Source: Nitrososphaera sp.
Lineage (GTDB): Archaea; Thermoproteota; Nitrososphaeria; Nitrososphaerales; Nitrososphaeraceae
Assembly: GCA_023252395.1 (NCBI GenBank)
Contig: JAJPDY010000049.1
Coordinates: 1 to 7,717, forward strand
Direction: 5' to 3'
Length of the DNA: 7,717 nucleotides
The notes beneath the pieces were generated by a model, which was not told the origin of the DNA, did not search any database, and saw nothing but the letters and a program-made list of their open reading frames with translations. The translations under genes were made by a program, and so were the position numbers. Below are positions 1 to 5,320 of the stretch, in pieces (positions within the stretch are counted from its first letter, which is position 1; each line of letters begins with the position of its first letter).

Positions 1-828
1 TTTTGCAACCCGAGCAAGCTGGACGATGTTGCCAAATTTGAAGAAGTGAAAAACACAATACTTCGTATATCTACCCACGACGGCTCGTCAATCACTGAAA
101 CAACCGCGGACGAAGCTATCAGAAAGGGGCTCGTGCCAAACAAGCTGGTGGCGTACTACCTTGCGCTTTTAATTGAATTCTATGAAAAGACAGGAATCGA
201 CGTAAAGAAAAGCAGGTTCAGAAAGCTGTCAGACGAGGAAAAGGCGTTCTACGCAACAGTCGCGTTTGACTTTGAAGTAGAGACTAGCATCGGGTGGCTA
301 GAGCTTGTGGCCTGCAACTACCGCTCTGACTACGACCTAAAGGGGCACGCAACTACAAGCAAGCAGAATCTAGAGGTTGTCGACCCGGCTGACCAGACAA
401 AGGTGCTGCCTCATGTCTTTGAGCTTTCGATGGGCATCGATCGAAGTATCTACACGATCTTGGAGCACTGCTACTATGAAGACGAGCAGCACGACGATAG
501 AATAGTACTAAAGTTAAAGCCGTACCTTGCGCCGGTGCTGGTAGGCATACTGCCGCTGATGACAAAGGACGGCCTTGGCGAAAAGGCGCGCAAGATCCAT
601 TCTGAATTAAAGCTAGACTTTGACACCTTTTACGACGAGTCTGGCTCGATTGGCAGGCGCTACCGGAGGCTTGAAGAAGTGGGAGCCCCGTTTGCGCTGA
701 CAATCGACCAGACGACGATGCAAGACGACACCGTGACAGTCAGGCACAGGGACACGATGCAGCAGGAGAGGATCAAGGTGCCTGAACTCCATCAATTCTT
801 GCAAAATGCCCTTCGCAAATCGTCTTGA
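1..828 (+). CDS. glyS: Glycyl-tRNA synthetase, C-terminal part (5' end outside window)
   Basis: This class II aminoacyl-tRNA synthetase charges tRNA-Gly with glycine in the cytosol. The frame is open from base 1 (FCNPSKLDDVAKFEEV...), so the GTG at 46 is an internal valine codon and not the start; 275 residues are visible, roughly the C-terminal half of an archaeal enzyme. The glycine-specific region with NYRSDYDLKGH is encoded at about 313-348. Class II motif 3 follows, with its ATP-binding arginine in MGIDRSIYTILEH (about 430-468). The C-terminal anticodon-binding domain starts near base 520 (KPYLAPVLVGILPL), and the typical DESGSIGRRYRR stretch and the RDTMQQERI strand are both present. 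Motifs 1 and probably 2 lie upstream of the window. The gene ends in TGA and is followed by a short T-run. The identification is secure. The nearest alternative would be another class II synthetase, which these glycine-specific blocks argue against. Confidence 0.96.
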   Translation, partial: FCNPSKLDDVAKFEEVKNTILRISTHDGSSITETTADEAIRKGLVPNKLVAYYLALLIEFYEKTGIDVKKSRFRKLSDEEKAFYATVAFDFEVETSIGWLELVACNYRSDYDLKGHATTSKQNLEVVDPADQTKVLPHVFELSMGIDRSIYTILEHCYYEDEQHDDRIVLKLKPYLAPVLVGILPLMTKDGLGEKARKIHSELKLDFDTFYDESGSIGRRYRRLEEVGAPFALTIDQTTMQDDTVTVRHRDTMQQERIKVPELHQFLQNALRKSS

Positions 829-950
829 TGCTCATTTTTGGTGCGGCAGGCGGGATTTTCATTCATTGATCCTATACTTTATGACATTATTCCCCAAATA
901 TGGGAACTGATGTGCACAAGAAATTAAAATCATAGAGGCAAGAAAACATT
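829..950 (+). promoter_or_regulatory. Intergenic region: glyS 3' end and zinc-finger gene promoter
   Basis: This 122-bp gap separates two genes on the same strand. A run of five T at 835-839, with more T-rich sequence at 855-868, could end the glyS transcript, because archaeal terminators are often just T-tracts. An A/T-rich box, AAATTAAAAT at 921-930, is centred about 25 bp before the ATG at 951, the distance expected for a TATA box driving a leaderless or near-leaderless transcript. A weak purine-rich GAGG at 934-937 could act as a ribosome-binding site if a leader exists. Two dyads, at 890-906 and 911-918, lie directly upstream of the box. The TATA assignment rests on composition and spacing only. 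Confidence 0.5.
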
Positions 951-1337
951 ATGGAAAAAAGGCAGGGCAGGAAAAGCGTGGCATCTGACGACGAAATCCC
1001 TGCCGAAAAGTGGCTCGTCGCTTATAGGAATCCGAATTCGAAAAAGCATCCGGGCGGCTCTGTCTTTATGCGGCAGTTTTTCGCGCCGGGCTACTACGAA
1101 GCCTACGACATGGTCCTGACGCACGCAGAAAAGATGAACCTTGAAGTGCTGTGGTTCCGTGAAAAGCGGTCCTGCGAGCCGTTTCTCAACCGCAACTTTC
1201 CAGAGCTGGAATCAAAGTGCATCTACTGCAACAAAAAATTCAACCACGCAGAGCCTGTGCCCTGCGTCAAGGACGGCTGCGGGGCGGAATTTTGCTCCAA
1301 GGCATGCATGCTTGAACATTGCAAGCTGCGCCACTAG
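951..1337 (+). CDS. Small protein with C-terminal MYND-like zinc finger
   Basis: I do not recognise this 128-residue protein as a named family. It has a basic N-terminus (MEKRQGRK), a central region rich in aromatic residues (about 20-80, including EKWLVAYRNPN and FFAPGYYEAYDMV), and a compact metal-binding C-terminus. Potential zinc ligands are C90 and C93, C105 and C110, C115 and C119, and H123, C124 and H128, which is enough for two zinc ions. The order CxxC, C-x4-C, CxxxC, then a final His/Cys group resembles a cross-braced MYND or HIT finger, with altered spacing in the second pair. Such fingers usually mediate protein contacts, so an adaptor or regulatory role is an inference. There is no signal peptide or membrane segment, so the protein is probably cytosolic. 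The ATG start is supported by the A/T box 25 bp upstream. The stop overlaps the convergent gene's stop. AN1-type zinc finger is the main alternative. Confidence 0.8.
   Translation: MEKRQGRKSVASDDEIPAEKWLVAYRNPNSKKHPGGSVFMRQFFAPGYYEAYDMVLTHAEKMNLEVLWFREKRSCEPFLNRNFPELESKCIYCNKKFNHAEPVPCVKDGCGAEFCSKACMLEHCKLRH
1334..1337. other. Shared CTAG: overlapping stop codons of convergent genes
   Basis: The palindrome CTAG provides the TAG stop of the zinc-finger gene (1335-1337, + strand) and the TAG stop of the beta-helix gene (1334-1336 on the - strand). The two genes therefore meet with no intergenic space, and any transcription terminator for either must lie inside the other gene's coding sequence. 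Confidence 0.95.
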
Positions 1338-2944
1338 CCCGCCGTCGCGTTCAGCCTGTTGCTGCTCAGCTGGTTTGACTTGCTTGTCGGGTCCATTACT
1401 ATCGCAATGTCGCTGCTTACCACAACATTTCCAGATATCGTGTTGTTGTTTGAAGATTCAGTCATCGTTATCCCCTGCTCGCTCCCTGTTATTGTGTTGT
1501 TGACAACCCTGTTGAAGGTGCTTGTACCCTTTAGGTAGATGCCAAACTTTTCATTGTATCTTGCAGCGTTGTCATTGACAATGGTGGAATTGGTGTGCGA
1601 AGCAAGCTTTATCCCTGCCTCCTCGTTGTGCTCTACAATATTGCCTGCGATGGTGACTCCTTTGCATTCGGTGCAAATGATGCCCTCGTAGCCGTTGTCA
1701 TGCACGTGGTTTGCGCTCATTGTAAAGTTGTGCGAGCCGGCGCGGATGTCAATCCCAGAGCGCGTGTTTGCAAAAATGTCGTTGCCGGTGATCTGGAAGT
1801 TGCTGCTGTTCCTTGCATAAATCCCGTCAAAGTCAAACGCTATCGTAGAGTTTGTGATGGCAAAGTTGCTGCTGTCATGGAACATTATCGCGGCCCTTGC
1901 GCTTCTCTCCGCGCTAAAGCCTGCTACCGGGAATCCCATGTGGGAGACGGTGGAATTTGTAATTTCAACTTGGCCGCCATCAACAAAAATGAATGGGCGC
2001 TGATGGTATGGGTTAGAGTCAGGCGCGTTGGCTGCAGTATCCCATGATGAAATCAGCGAGTTGATGATGGACGCCCTGCCTGTCACCTCTATCCTTCTGT
2101 CCTTGTCAGAAGGTGGAGGGGACGCGATAAAGATCTTTTCATTGGCAATGTTGAGCTGCGCGTTTTCGCCGACAATGATTGTAGTGTTGACAAGGTAGCC
2201 TGTCCCGAGGCTTGTCTCAATACGCTTTATTTCGTTAGGATGGCGCGCCTGCAGGCTCTGCATGTTCCAGATGCCGTCGTTTACCGTCATACTTGACGTG
2301 GTGTTGGTGCCAACCGGGGTGATTGCAGAGGTTGCATTGCTGCTGGCAATGGCCATGCTTGCAGGTGGCGCGCTCCTGCCATCATCTACGAATGCCAGTG
2401 TCCTGCCGCCATCGTTCAATATCTGCGCTAGCAATGCAGCCGTGGCGTTGAACCGGGGTGGCATGCTTGGGGTAAATGCAATAATACTAGAGTTGCCGCT
2501 GTGGAGCGCAACATTGTAAAATGCCATGACGTCTGCCATCTTGTCCACTTTAGTAAGGATGGCTCTGTCTGACAACAATATGCCATTAAATGTGGTCGGT
2601 GCGTAATTGCTGCCGTACTGGGCGACATTTGCCCACGGCAAGACAGTATACCCTCTCTGCGACAGCCCGTTGACAACGGCAGCATTACTGCTTGCATAGC
2701 CGGGATGCACGAAAAACACTGCCTTGCTCACATTGCCTGCCTGCAGGGCGTCGAGTATCCCTGCAAGGCGCGCAGTGTCGTTCTGGCCTATGTAAAATGT
2801 CAGAGTGACATAGTGCTTGGTGTCACCGTAAACCACCTCTGGCCGCAGCCCGCGGGTTTCAGCTACTTGGGCAAAAGCCGGCAGAACTGCAAAAGACAAA
2901 AGCATTACCGTGCCAATAACCGCAAAAACAGCGTTTGTAAGCAT
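1334..2944 (-). CDS. Exported beta-helix (AlgE/NosD-like) protein with degenerate NodB-like domain
   Basis: This is a 536-residue secreted or surface protein. Residues 1-25 form a Sec-type signal peptide (hydrophobic core near 6-20, cleavage predicted after AFA). Residues about 45-190 resemble a NodB polysaccharide deacetylase: HYVTLTF, then KAVFFVHPGYAS in place of the usual KATFF block. However, the TFDDG metal motif reads TFYIG and the HxxxH pair is absent, so this domain is unlikely to be active. A linker rich in Ser, Thr and Asn (about 190-250) leads to right-handed parallel beta-helix repeats (about 318-530) with NosD/AlgE-type turns such as GIYARNSSNFQITGND and NHVHDNGYEGIIC. The alginate-epimerase DPH signature appears to align with DIR (399-401), so the catalytic His seems lost. 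Fifteen N-x-S/T sequons suggest heavy N-glycosylation. A binding or structural role at the cell envelope seems more likely than catalysis. The gene has its own TATA-like box 25 bp before the ATG. The substrate is unknown. Confidence 0.87.
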   Translation of the reverse strand: MLTNAVFAVIGTVMLLSFAVLPAFAQVAETRGLRPEVVYGDTKHYVTLTFYIGQNDTARLAGILDALQAGNVSKAVFFVHPGYASSNAAVVNGLSQRGYTVLPWANVAQYGSNYAPTTFNGILLSDRAILTKVDKMADVMAFYNVALHSGNSSIIAFTPSMPPRFNATAALLAQILNDGGRTLAFVDDGRSAPPASMAIASSNATSAITPVGTNTTSSMTVNDGIWNMQSLQARHPNEIKRIETSLGTGYLVNTTIIVGENAQLNIANEKIFIASPPPSDKDRRIEVTGRASIINSLISSWDTAANAPDSNPYHQRPFIFVDGGQVEITNSTVSHMGFPVAGFSAERSARAAIMFHDSSNFAITNSTIAFDFDGIYARNSSNFQITGNDIFANTRSGIDIRAGSHNFTMSANHVHDNGYEGIICTECKGVTIAGNIVEHNEEAGIKLASHTNSTIVNDNAARYNEKFGIYLKGTSTFNRVVNNTITGSEQGITMTESSNNNTISGNVVVSSDIAIVMDPTSKSNQLSSNRLNATAG

Positions 2945-2964
2945 TGAATCTGAAATGCATACTG

Positions 2965-2973
2965 AATATAAAT
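2965..2973 (-). promoter_or_regulatory. TATA-like box of the beta-helix gene
   Basis: On the minus strand this reads ATTTATATT. It is centred about 25 bp upstream of the ATG at 2944, which matches an archaeal TATA box for a leaderless transcript. No Shine-Dalgarno-like sequence precedes the ATG. A second A/T-rich stretch (CTATAAACC on the minus strand, about 2977-2985) lies a little further upstream. The 85-bp gap to the upstream methyltransferase gene suggests separate transcription of the beta-helix gene. Confidence 0.6.
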
Positions 2974-3029
2974 CTGGTTTATAGTTCGACTAGTGAAGAG
3001 TCGCACTGAGAATGAAATAGTAGTTTCGA

Positions 3030-3593
3030 TCAATGCTTTGTCATATCAAGAGTGGCTATCCTTATCCTCTCAGGGTCGCCCCTGAACTGATCTAGGCAGC
3101 GCGAGGAATATCTAGCAGGCGCGCCTTCGTGCCTGTCTACTATAAATCCGATTGACGAGAAACTTGCTGCAAGCCACGCTGACCACCTTTCATAGTCGCC
3201 GGCGCTCACAGGCTGCAGAAGCTCGTCAGTCATTTCAGTGACAAGCTGAAACGTCCCGTTCTTTTTCAGCTTGGCGTGCACCATTTTGTAAAAGGGCTTC
3301 CACCTGTCCTGCTTTTTTTCGTCAATGTATGCAGGATCTGGAAGGACAGCTATAAAGCGATCAATGGAGGCGTTAGGAAATGCCGGGACAACGTCTTCAA
3401 AAGAGCCATCAATAATCACGACATTGTCAAGGGAAATCCTTGACCTTGCCTGCACGCACTGCTCGCTGTTGATCTCTATGCCTACGTACAATCCAGAGTC
3501 GCTCTTGGCAAGGCTTTCAAGAAGCCTGCCGTCTCCCATGCCAAGCTCGACTGTCACTTTGGGGTACGATGAAAAAAGCTTGGCAAAATCCAT
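3030..3593 (-). CDS. TrmB-like class I SAM-dependent methyltransferase
   Basis: This 187-residue protein has the Rossmann-like methyltransferase fold. SAM-binding motif I is VELGMGDGR (15-23), the acidic end of strand 2 is GIE (38-40), and a strand-4 acidic DG follows at 62-63. LPDP (84-87), then a lysine-rich loop and LKKNGTFQLVTE (109-120), resembles the tRNA m7G46 methyltransferase TrmB, whose hallmark is FPDPWPKKRHxKRR. Here the WPKKRH part is replaced by AYIDEKKQDRW, and the C-terminal T-x-x-E element is not recognisable (ARYSSR at 160-165). The substrate may therefore not be guanine-46 of tRNA. No signal or membrane segment is visible, so it is cytosolic. The ATG lies 3 bp after the stop of the DUF59-PqqD gene, which implies co-transcription and probably coupled translation. 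The methyltransferase assignment is firm; the tRNA-methylating role is tentative. Confidence 0.85.
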   Translation of the reverse strand: MDFAKLFSSYPKVTVELGMGDGRLLESLAKSDSGLYVGIEINSEQCVQARSRISLDNVVIIDGSFEDVVPAFPNASIDRFIAVLPDPAYIDEKKQDRWKPFYKMVHAKLKKNGTFQLVTEMTDELLQPVSAGDYERWSAWLAASFSSIGFIVDRHEGAPARYSSRCLDQFRGDPERIRIATLDMTKH

Positions 3594-3596
3594 AGC

Positions 3597-4199
3597 TTAT
3601 GCCTTGAGTAGCTCTGCCTCTAGCAGCTGCTGCACAAGCTGGACTACTTCCTGCTCGACTTGCTGCCTTGGCATCCCAAGCTTTGCCGAGAACTGGTCGG
3701 TGAGCTGGTTTATCGTCTTTGTGCCGTCGCAGGTGTTCCAGAACTCTACTATTGCTTCGTTCACCATGAACCCCTGGTCCTTTTCGTTTGCAACAATGAG
3801 CGAGCCGTCCTCCTGCTTTGTGAACCTGCCAACCTTCCTTGGCATCGACTTTTCATAGTCGATCTGGAAGCGGAGCTTTGGCTTGCCAAAACCAAGCTTT
3901 TCGCGAACAGACGGGTCCATCTTTTCAATGCTCCATGGCGGGTCCCAGACGATCTCTACGTTAATGTTGCCGACTCCGCCCAGCTTGCCGACATAGCGCT
4001 TGACGTCGCTTACGAGGGTATCGTGAAGGGGACAGCCTCTTGTGGTCATGGTCATCTTGATGTCGATGTCCTTGCCGCTGGCAACCTTGACTCCGTAGAT
4101 CAGCCCGAGGTCAACTACGTTGACCGGTATTTCCGGGTCCATGCACTTTCGGAGCGCGTTGTACACCTGTTCTTCCGTGATTGCTTGCTGAGCTGACAT
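3597..4199 (-). CDS. MIP18/DUF59 (SufT-like) domain fused to a PqqD-like domain
   Basis: This 200-residue cytosolic protein has two domains. Residues about 7-105 are a MIP18/DUF59 (PaaD/SufT) domain with the family blocks DPEIPVNVVDLGLIYGV (21-37), the conserved cysteine C56 in TTRGCPLHD, and VWDPPWS (84-90). Relatives of this domain help place Fe-S clusters in target proteins. Residues about 120-198 resemble PqqD: a short beta section (GSLIVAN, GFMVNE), then EFWNTCDGTKTINQLTDQF and terminal helices ending in QLLEAELL. PqqD domains bind peptides or proteins and present them to partner enzymes, often radical-SAM proteins. The fusion suggests a client-recognition module attached to an Fe-S maturation factor; this is inference. 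The ATG start has a TATA-like box about 35 bp upstream. The gene lies 44 bp after mtnA and 3 bp before the methyltransferase gene. No radical-SAM gene or short precursor-peptide gene is visible in the window. The first domain is certain; the second is likely. Confidence 0.88.
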   Translation of the reverse strand: MSAQQAITEEQVYNALRKCMDPEIPVNVVDLGLIYGVKVASGKDIDIKMTMTTRGCPLHDTLVSDVKRYVGKLGGVGNINVEIVWDPPWSIEKMDPSVREKLGFGKPKLRFQIDYEKSMPRKVGRFTKQEDGSLIVANEKDQGFMVNEAIVEFWNTCDGTKTINQLTDQFSAKLGMPRQQVEQEVVQLVQQLLEAELLKA

Positions 4200-4229
4200 T
4201 GGCTATCGTAATAGAGCTGTGCAAAACAC

Positions 4230-4244
4230 GATAAATACTTTATC
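4230..4244 (-). promoter_or_regulatory. TATA-like box within a perfect inverted repeat, upstream of the DUF59-PqqD gene
   Basis: The plus strand reads GATAAATACTTTATC: two 6-bp arms (4230-4235 and 4239-4244) that pair perfectly around a 3-bp TAC spacer. The minus strand contains GTATTTATC, a plausible TATA box centred about 35 bp before the ATG at 4199, which would leave a leader of roughly 9 nt. The dyad touches the last base of the mtnA stop codon. The symmetry could mark a repressor site over the promoter, or could arise by chance in A/T-rich sequence. Confidence 0.45.
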
Positions 4245-5287
4245 TATCCTAGCAGTGCCTTGAGGTTTTTCTCAAAGGGAGGCTTGAGCACGCCGCGCTC
4301 GGTGATTATGCCAGTTATCAGCTCCGGCGGAGTCATGTCAAATGCAGGGTTGAAGATCCTGACGCCCTTGGGAGCTATTCTCTTTTTGCCCACCTTGACC
4401 ACTTCGTCGACAGAGCGTTCTTCAATTACTACGTCTTCCGGGCTGCTTTCAAAATCAAACGTCGACAACGGAGCCGCGACATAGAATGGCACCTTGTGCT
4501 TGTTTGCTAAAATGGCCACTTGATAAGTCCCGATCTTGTTAAAGACGTGTCCCGTCCTGAGCACCCTGTCCGCGCCCACAATGACTCTCTTTATCGCGCC
4601 CCTCGACATCATGTGACCCACTGCCGTGTCTGGTATCAGGCTGACGTCTACTCCGTCATGCTGGAGCTCAAACGCAGTAAGGCGCGAGCCCTGCATCACC
4701 GGCCGCGTTTCAGTGGCTATCACGCTCAGGCGCTTGCCGGATTCTCTTGCAGCCCTTATCACGCCAAGCGCAGTGCCGTAAGCCACCGTTGCAAGCGACC
4801 CTGCGTTGCAGTGCGTAAGCACTACGTCGCCATCTCTGAAAAGCGCGGCGCCGTTTGATCCCATCTGCCTGTTGGCCTTGATGTCTTCTTCAGACATCTT
4901 GCGCGCTTCGTCAAGCACCACTTTTTTGACTTCTTCGATTGTCTTGGCGCGCTTTGCCTTTCCCATCACGCGCTCTAGAGCCCAGAACAGGTTGACGGCT
5001 GTCGGCCTAGTTGCCCTCAGCACCTTGAACGCGGTGTCGAGGTCTGTCCTCAATTCCGGAAGCGTCTTTGCCTTGCTTGCCTGCGCGGCAAGTGCAAGCC
5101 CAAAGGCGGCAGTGACTCCTATCGCTGGCGCGCCCCTCACCACGAGTTTTTTTATCGCGTCGGCTACCTCTTTGTAGTCGTTGCATCTGACATGGACAAG
5201 CTTGTTTGGCAGCTTTGTCTGGTCGATAAGCACTACGGAATTATTTTCCCATGATACCGTGAGCAAGAGATCCAAGTTGTGCGCCAA
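4244..5287 (-). CDS. mtnA: S-methyl-5-thioribose-1-phosphate isomerase (MtnA / aIF-2BI family)
   Basis: MtnA converts 5-methylthioribose 1-phosphate to 5-methylthioribulose 1-phosphate in the cytosolic methionine salvage pathway. The protein belongs to the eIF2B alpha/beta/delta-like isomerases, and its 347 residues match the family length. Signature blocks in order are IDQTKLP, VRGAPAIGVTAAFG, RPTAVNLFWAL, LTHCNAGSLATV with the catalytic Cys, ATETRPVMQGSRLTAFEL, and GADRVLRTGHVFNKIGTYQ with the catalytic Asp. The RGAPAIG block favours MtnA over the related ribose-1,5-bisphosphate isomerase. The first codon of the open frame is TTG at 5287. In-frame TTGs at 5275 and 5266 would give an N-terminus nearer the usual length, which starts a few residues before SWENNSVVLIDQ, so the exact start is uncertain. 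The gene begins 33 bp after wecC and has a candidate promoter and hairpin in that gap. Confidence 0.94.
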   Translation of the reverse strand: MAHNLDLLLTVSWENNSVVLIDQTKLPNKLVHVRCNDYKEVADAIKKLVVRGAPAIGVTAAFGLALAAQASKAKTLPELRTDLDTAFKVLRATRPTAVNLFWALERVMGKAKRAKTIEEVKKVVLDEARKMSEEDIKANRQMGSNGAALFRDGDVVLTHCNAGSLATVAYGTALGVIRAARESGKRLSVIATETRPVMQGSRLTAFELQHDGVDVSLIPDTAVGHMMSRGAIKRVIVGADRVLRTGHVFNKIGTYQVAILANKHKVPFYVAAPLSTFDFESSPEDVVIEERSVDEVVKVGKKRIAPKGVRIFNPAFDMTPPELITGIITERGVLKPPFEKNLKALLG

Positions 5288-5290
5288 GCA

Positions 5291-5309
5291 CCTGAAATCT
5301 TTTTTCAGG
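5291..5309 (-). promoter_or_regulatory. Hairpin overlapping the SD-like sequence of mtnA
   Basis: CCTGAAA (5291-5297) and TTTCAGG (5303-5309) pair over 7 bp around a 5-nt loop in the wecC-mtnA gap. On the minus strand the 3' arm ends in CAGG and runs into AGGTG (5293-5289), the best Shine-Dalgarno-like sequence near the TTG start candidates. If the mRNA begins upstream of it, the hairpin would cover that site. The minus-strand A-rich loop side and the lack of a following U-run make it a poor terminator for wecC. Confidence 0.4.
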
Positions 5310-5311
5310 CG

Positions 5312-5320
5312 GTATTAAAC
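5312..5320 (-). promoter_or_regulatory. Possible TATA-like box for mtnA
   Basis: The minus strand reads GTTTAATAC, directly after the wecC stop codon and centred about 29 bp before the TTG at 5287. The spacing suits a near-leaderless transcript for that start, or a leader of about 15 nt for the TTG at 5275. If the transcript starts this far downstream, most of the hairpin at 5291-5309 would be left out of the mRNA. mtnA could equally be read through from wecC. Confidence 0.35.

Noticed and set aside
46..48. GTG as start of a 260-residue gene
   Set aside because: The frame is open to the window edge, and the visible sequence is clearly the middle and end of a much longer glycyl-tRNA synthetase, so this GTG is internal.
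1595..2047. 150-codon plus-strand open frame
   Set aside because: It lies entirely opposite the beta-helix gene, has no recognisable domain, and can be explained by the biased codon use of the real gene on the other strand.
3325..3858. 177-codon plus-strand open frame spanning the methyltransferase/DUF59 junction
   Set aside because: It is serine-rich low-complexity translation running antisense across two real genes, with no promoter or ribosome-binding site.
3660..4196. 178-codon plus-strand open frame opposite the DUF59-PqqD gene
   Set aside because: The minus-strand protein has two recognisable domains; the plus-strand translation has no motif or start signal and is an antisense shadow.
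4244..5287. Ribose-1,5-bisphosphate isomerase or an eIF2B subunit instead of MtnA
   Set aside because: The RGAPAIG block, THCNAG cysteine site and GADR-NKIGT block together match the methylthioribose-1-phosphate isomerase branch; a related isomerase remains a minor possibility.
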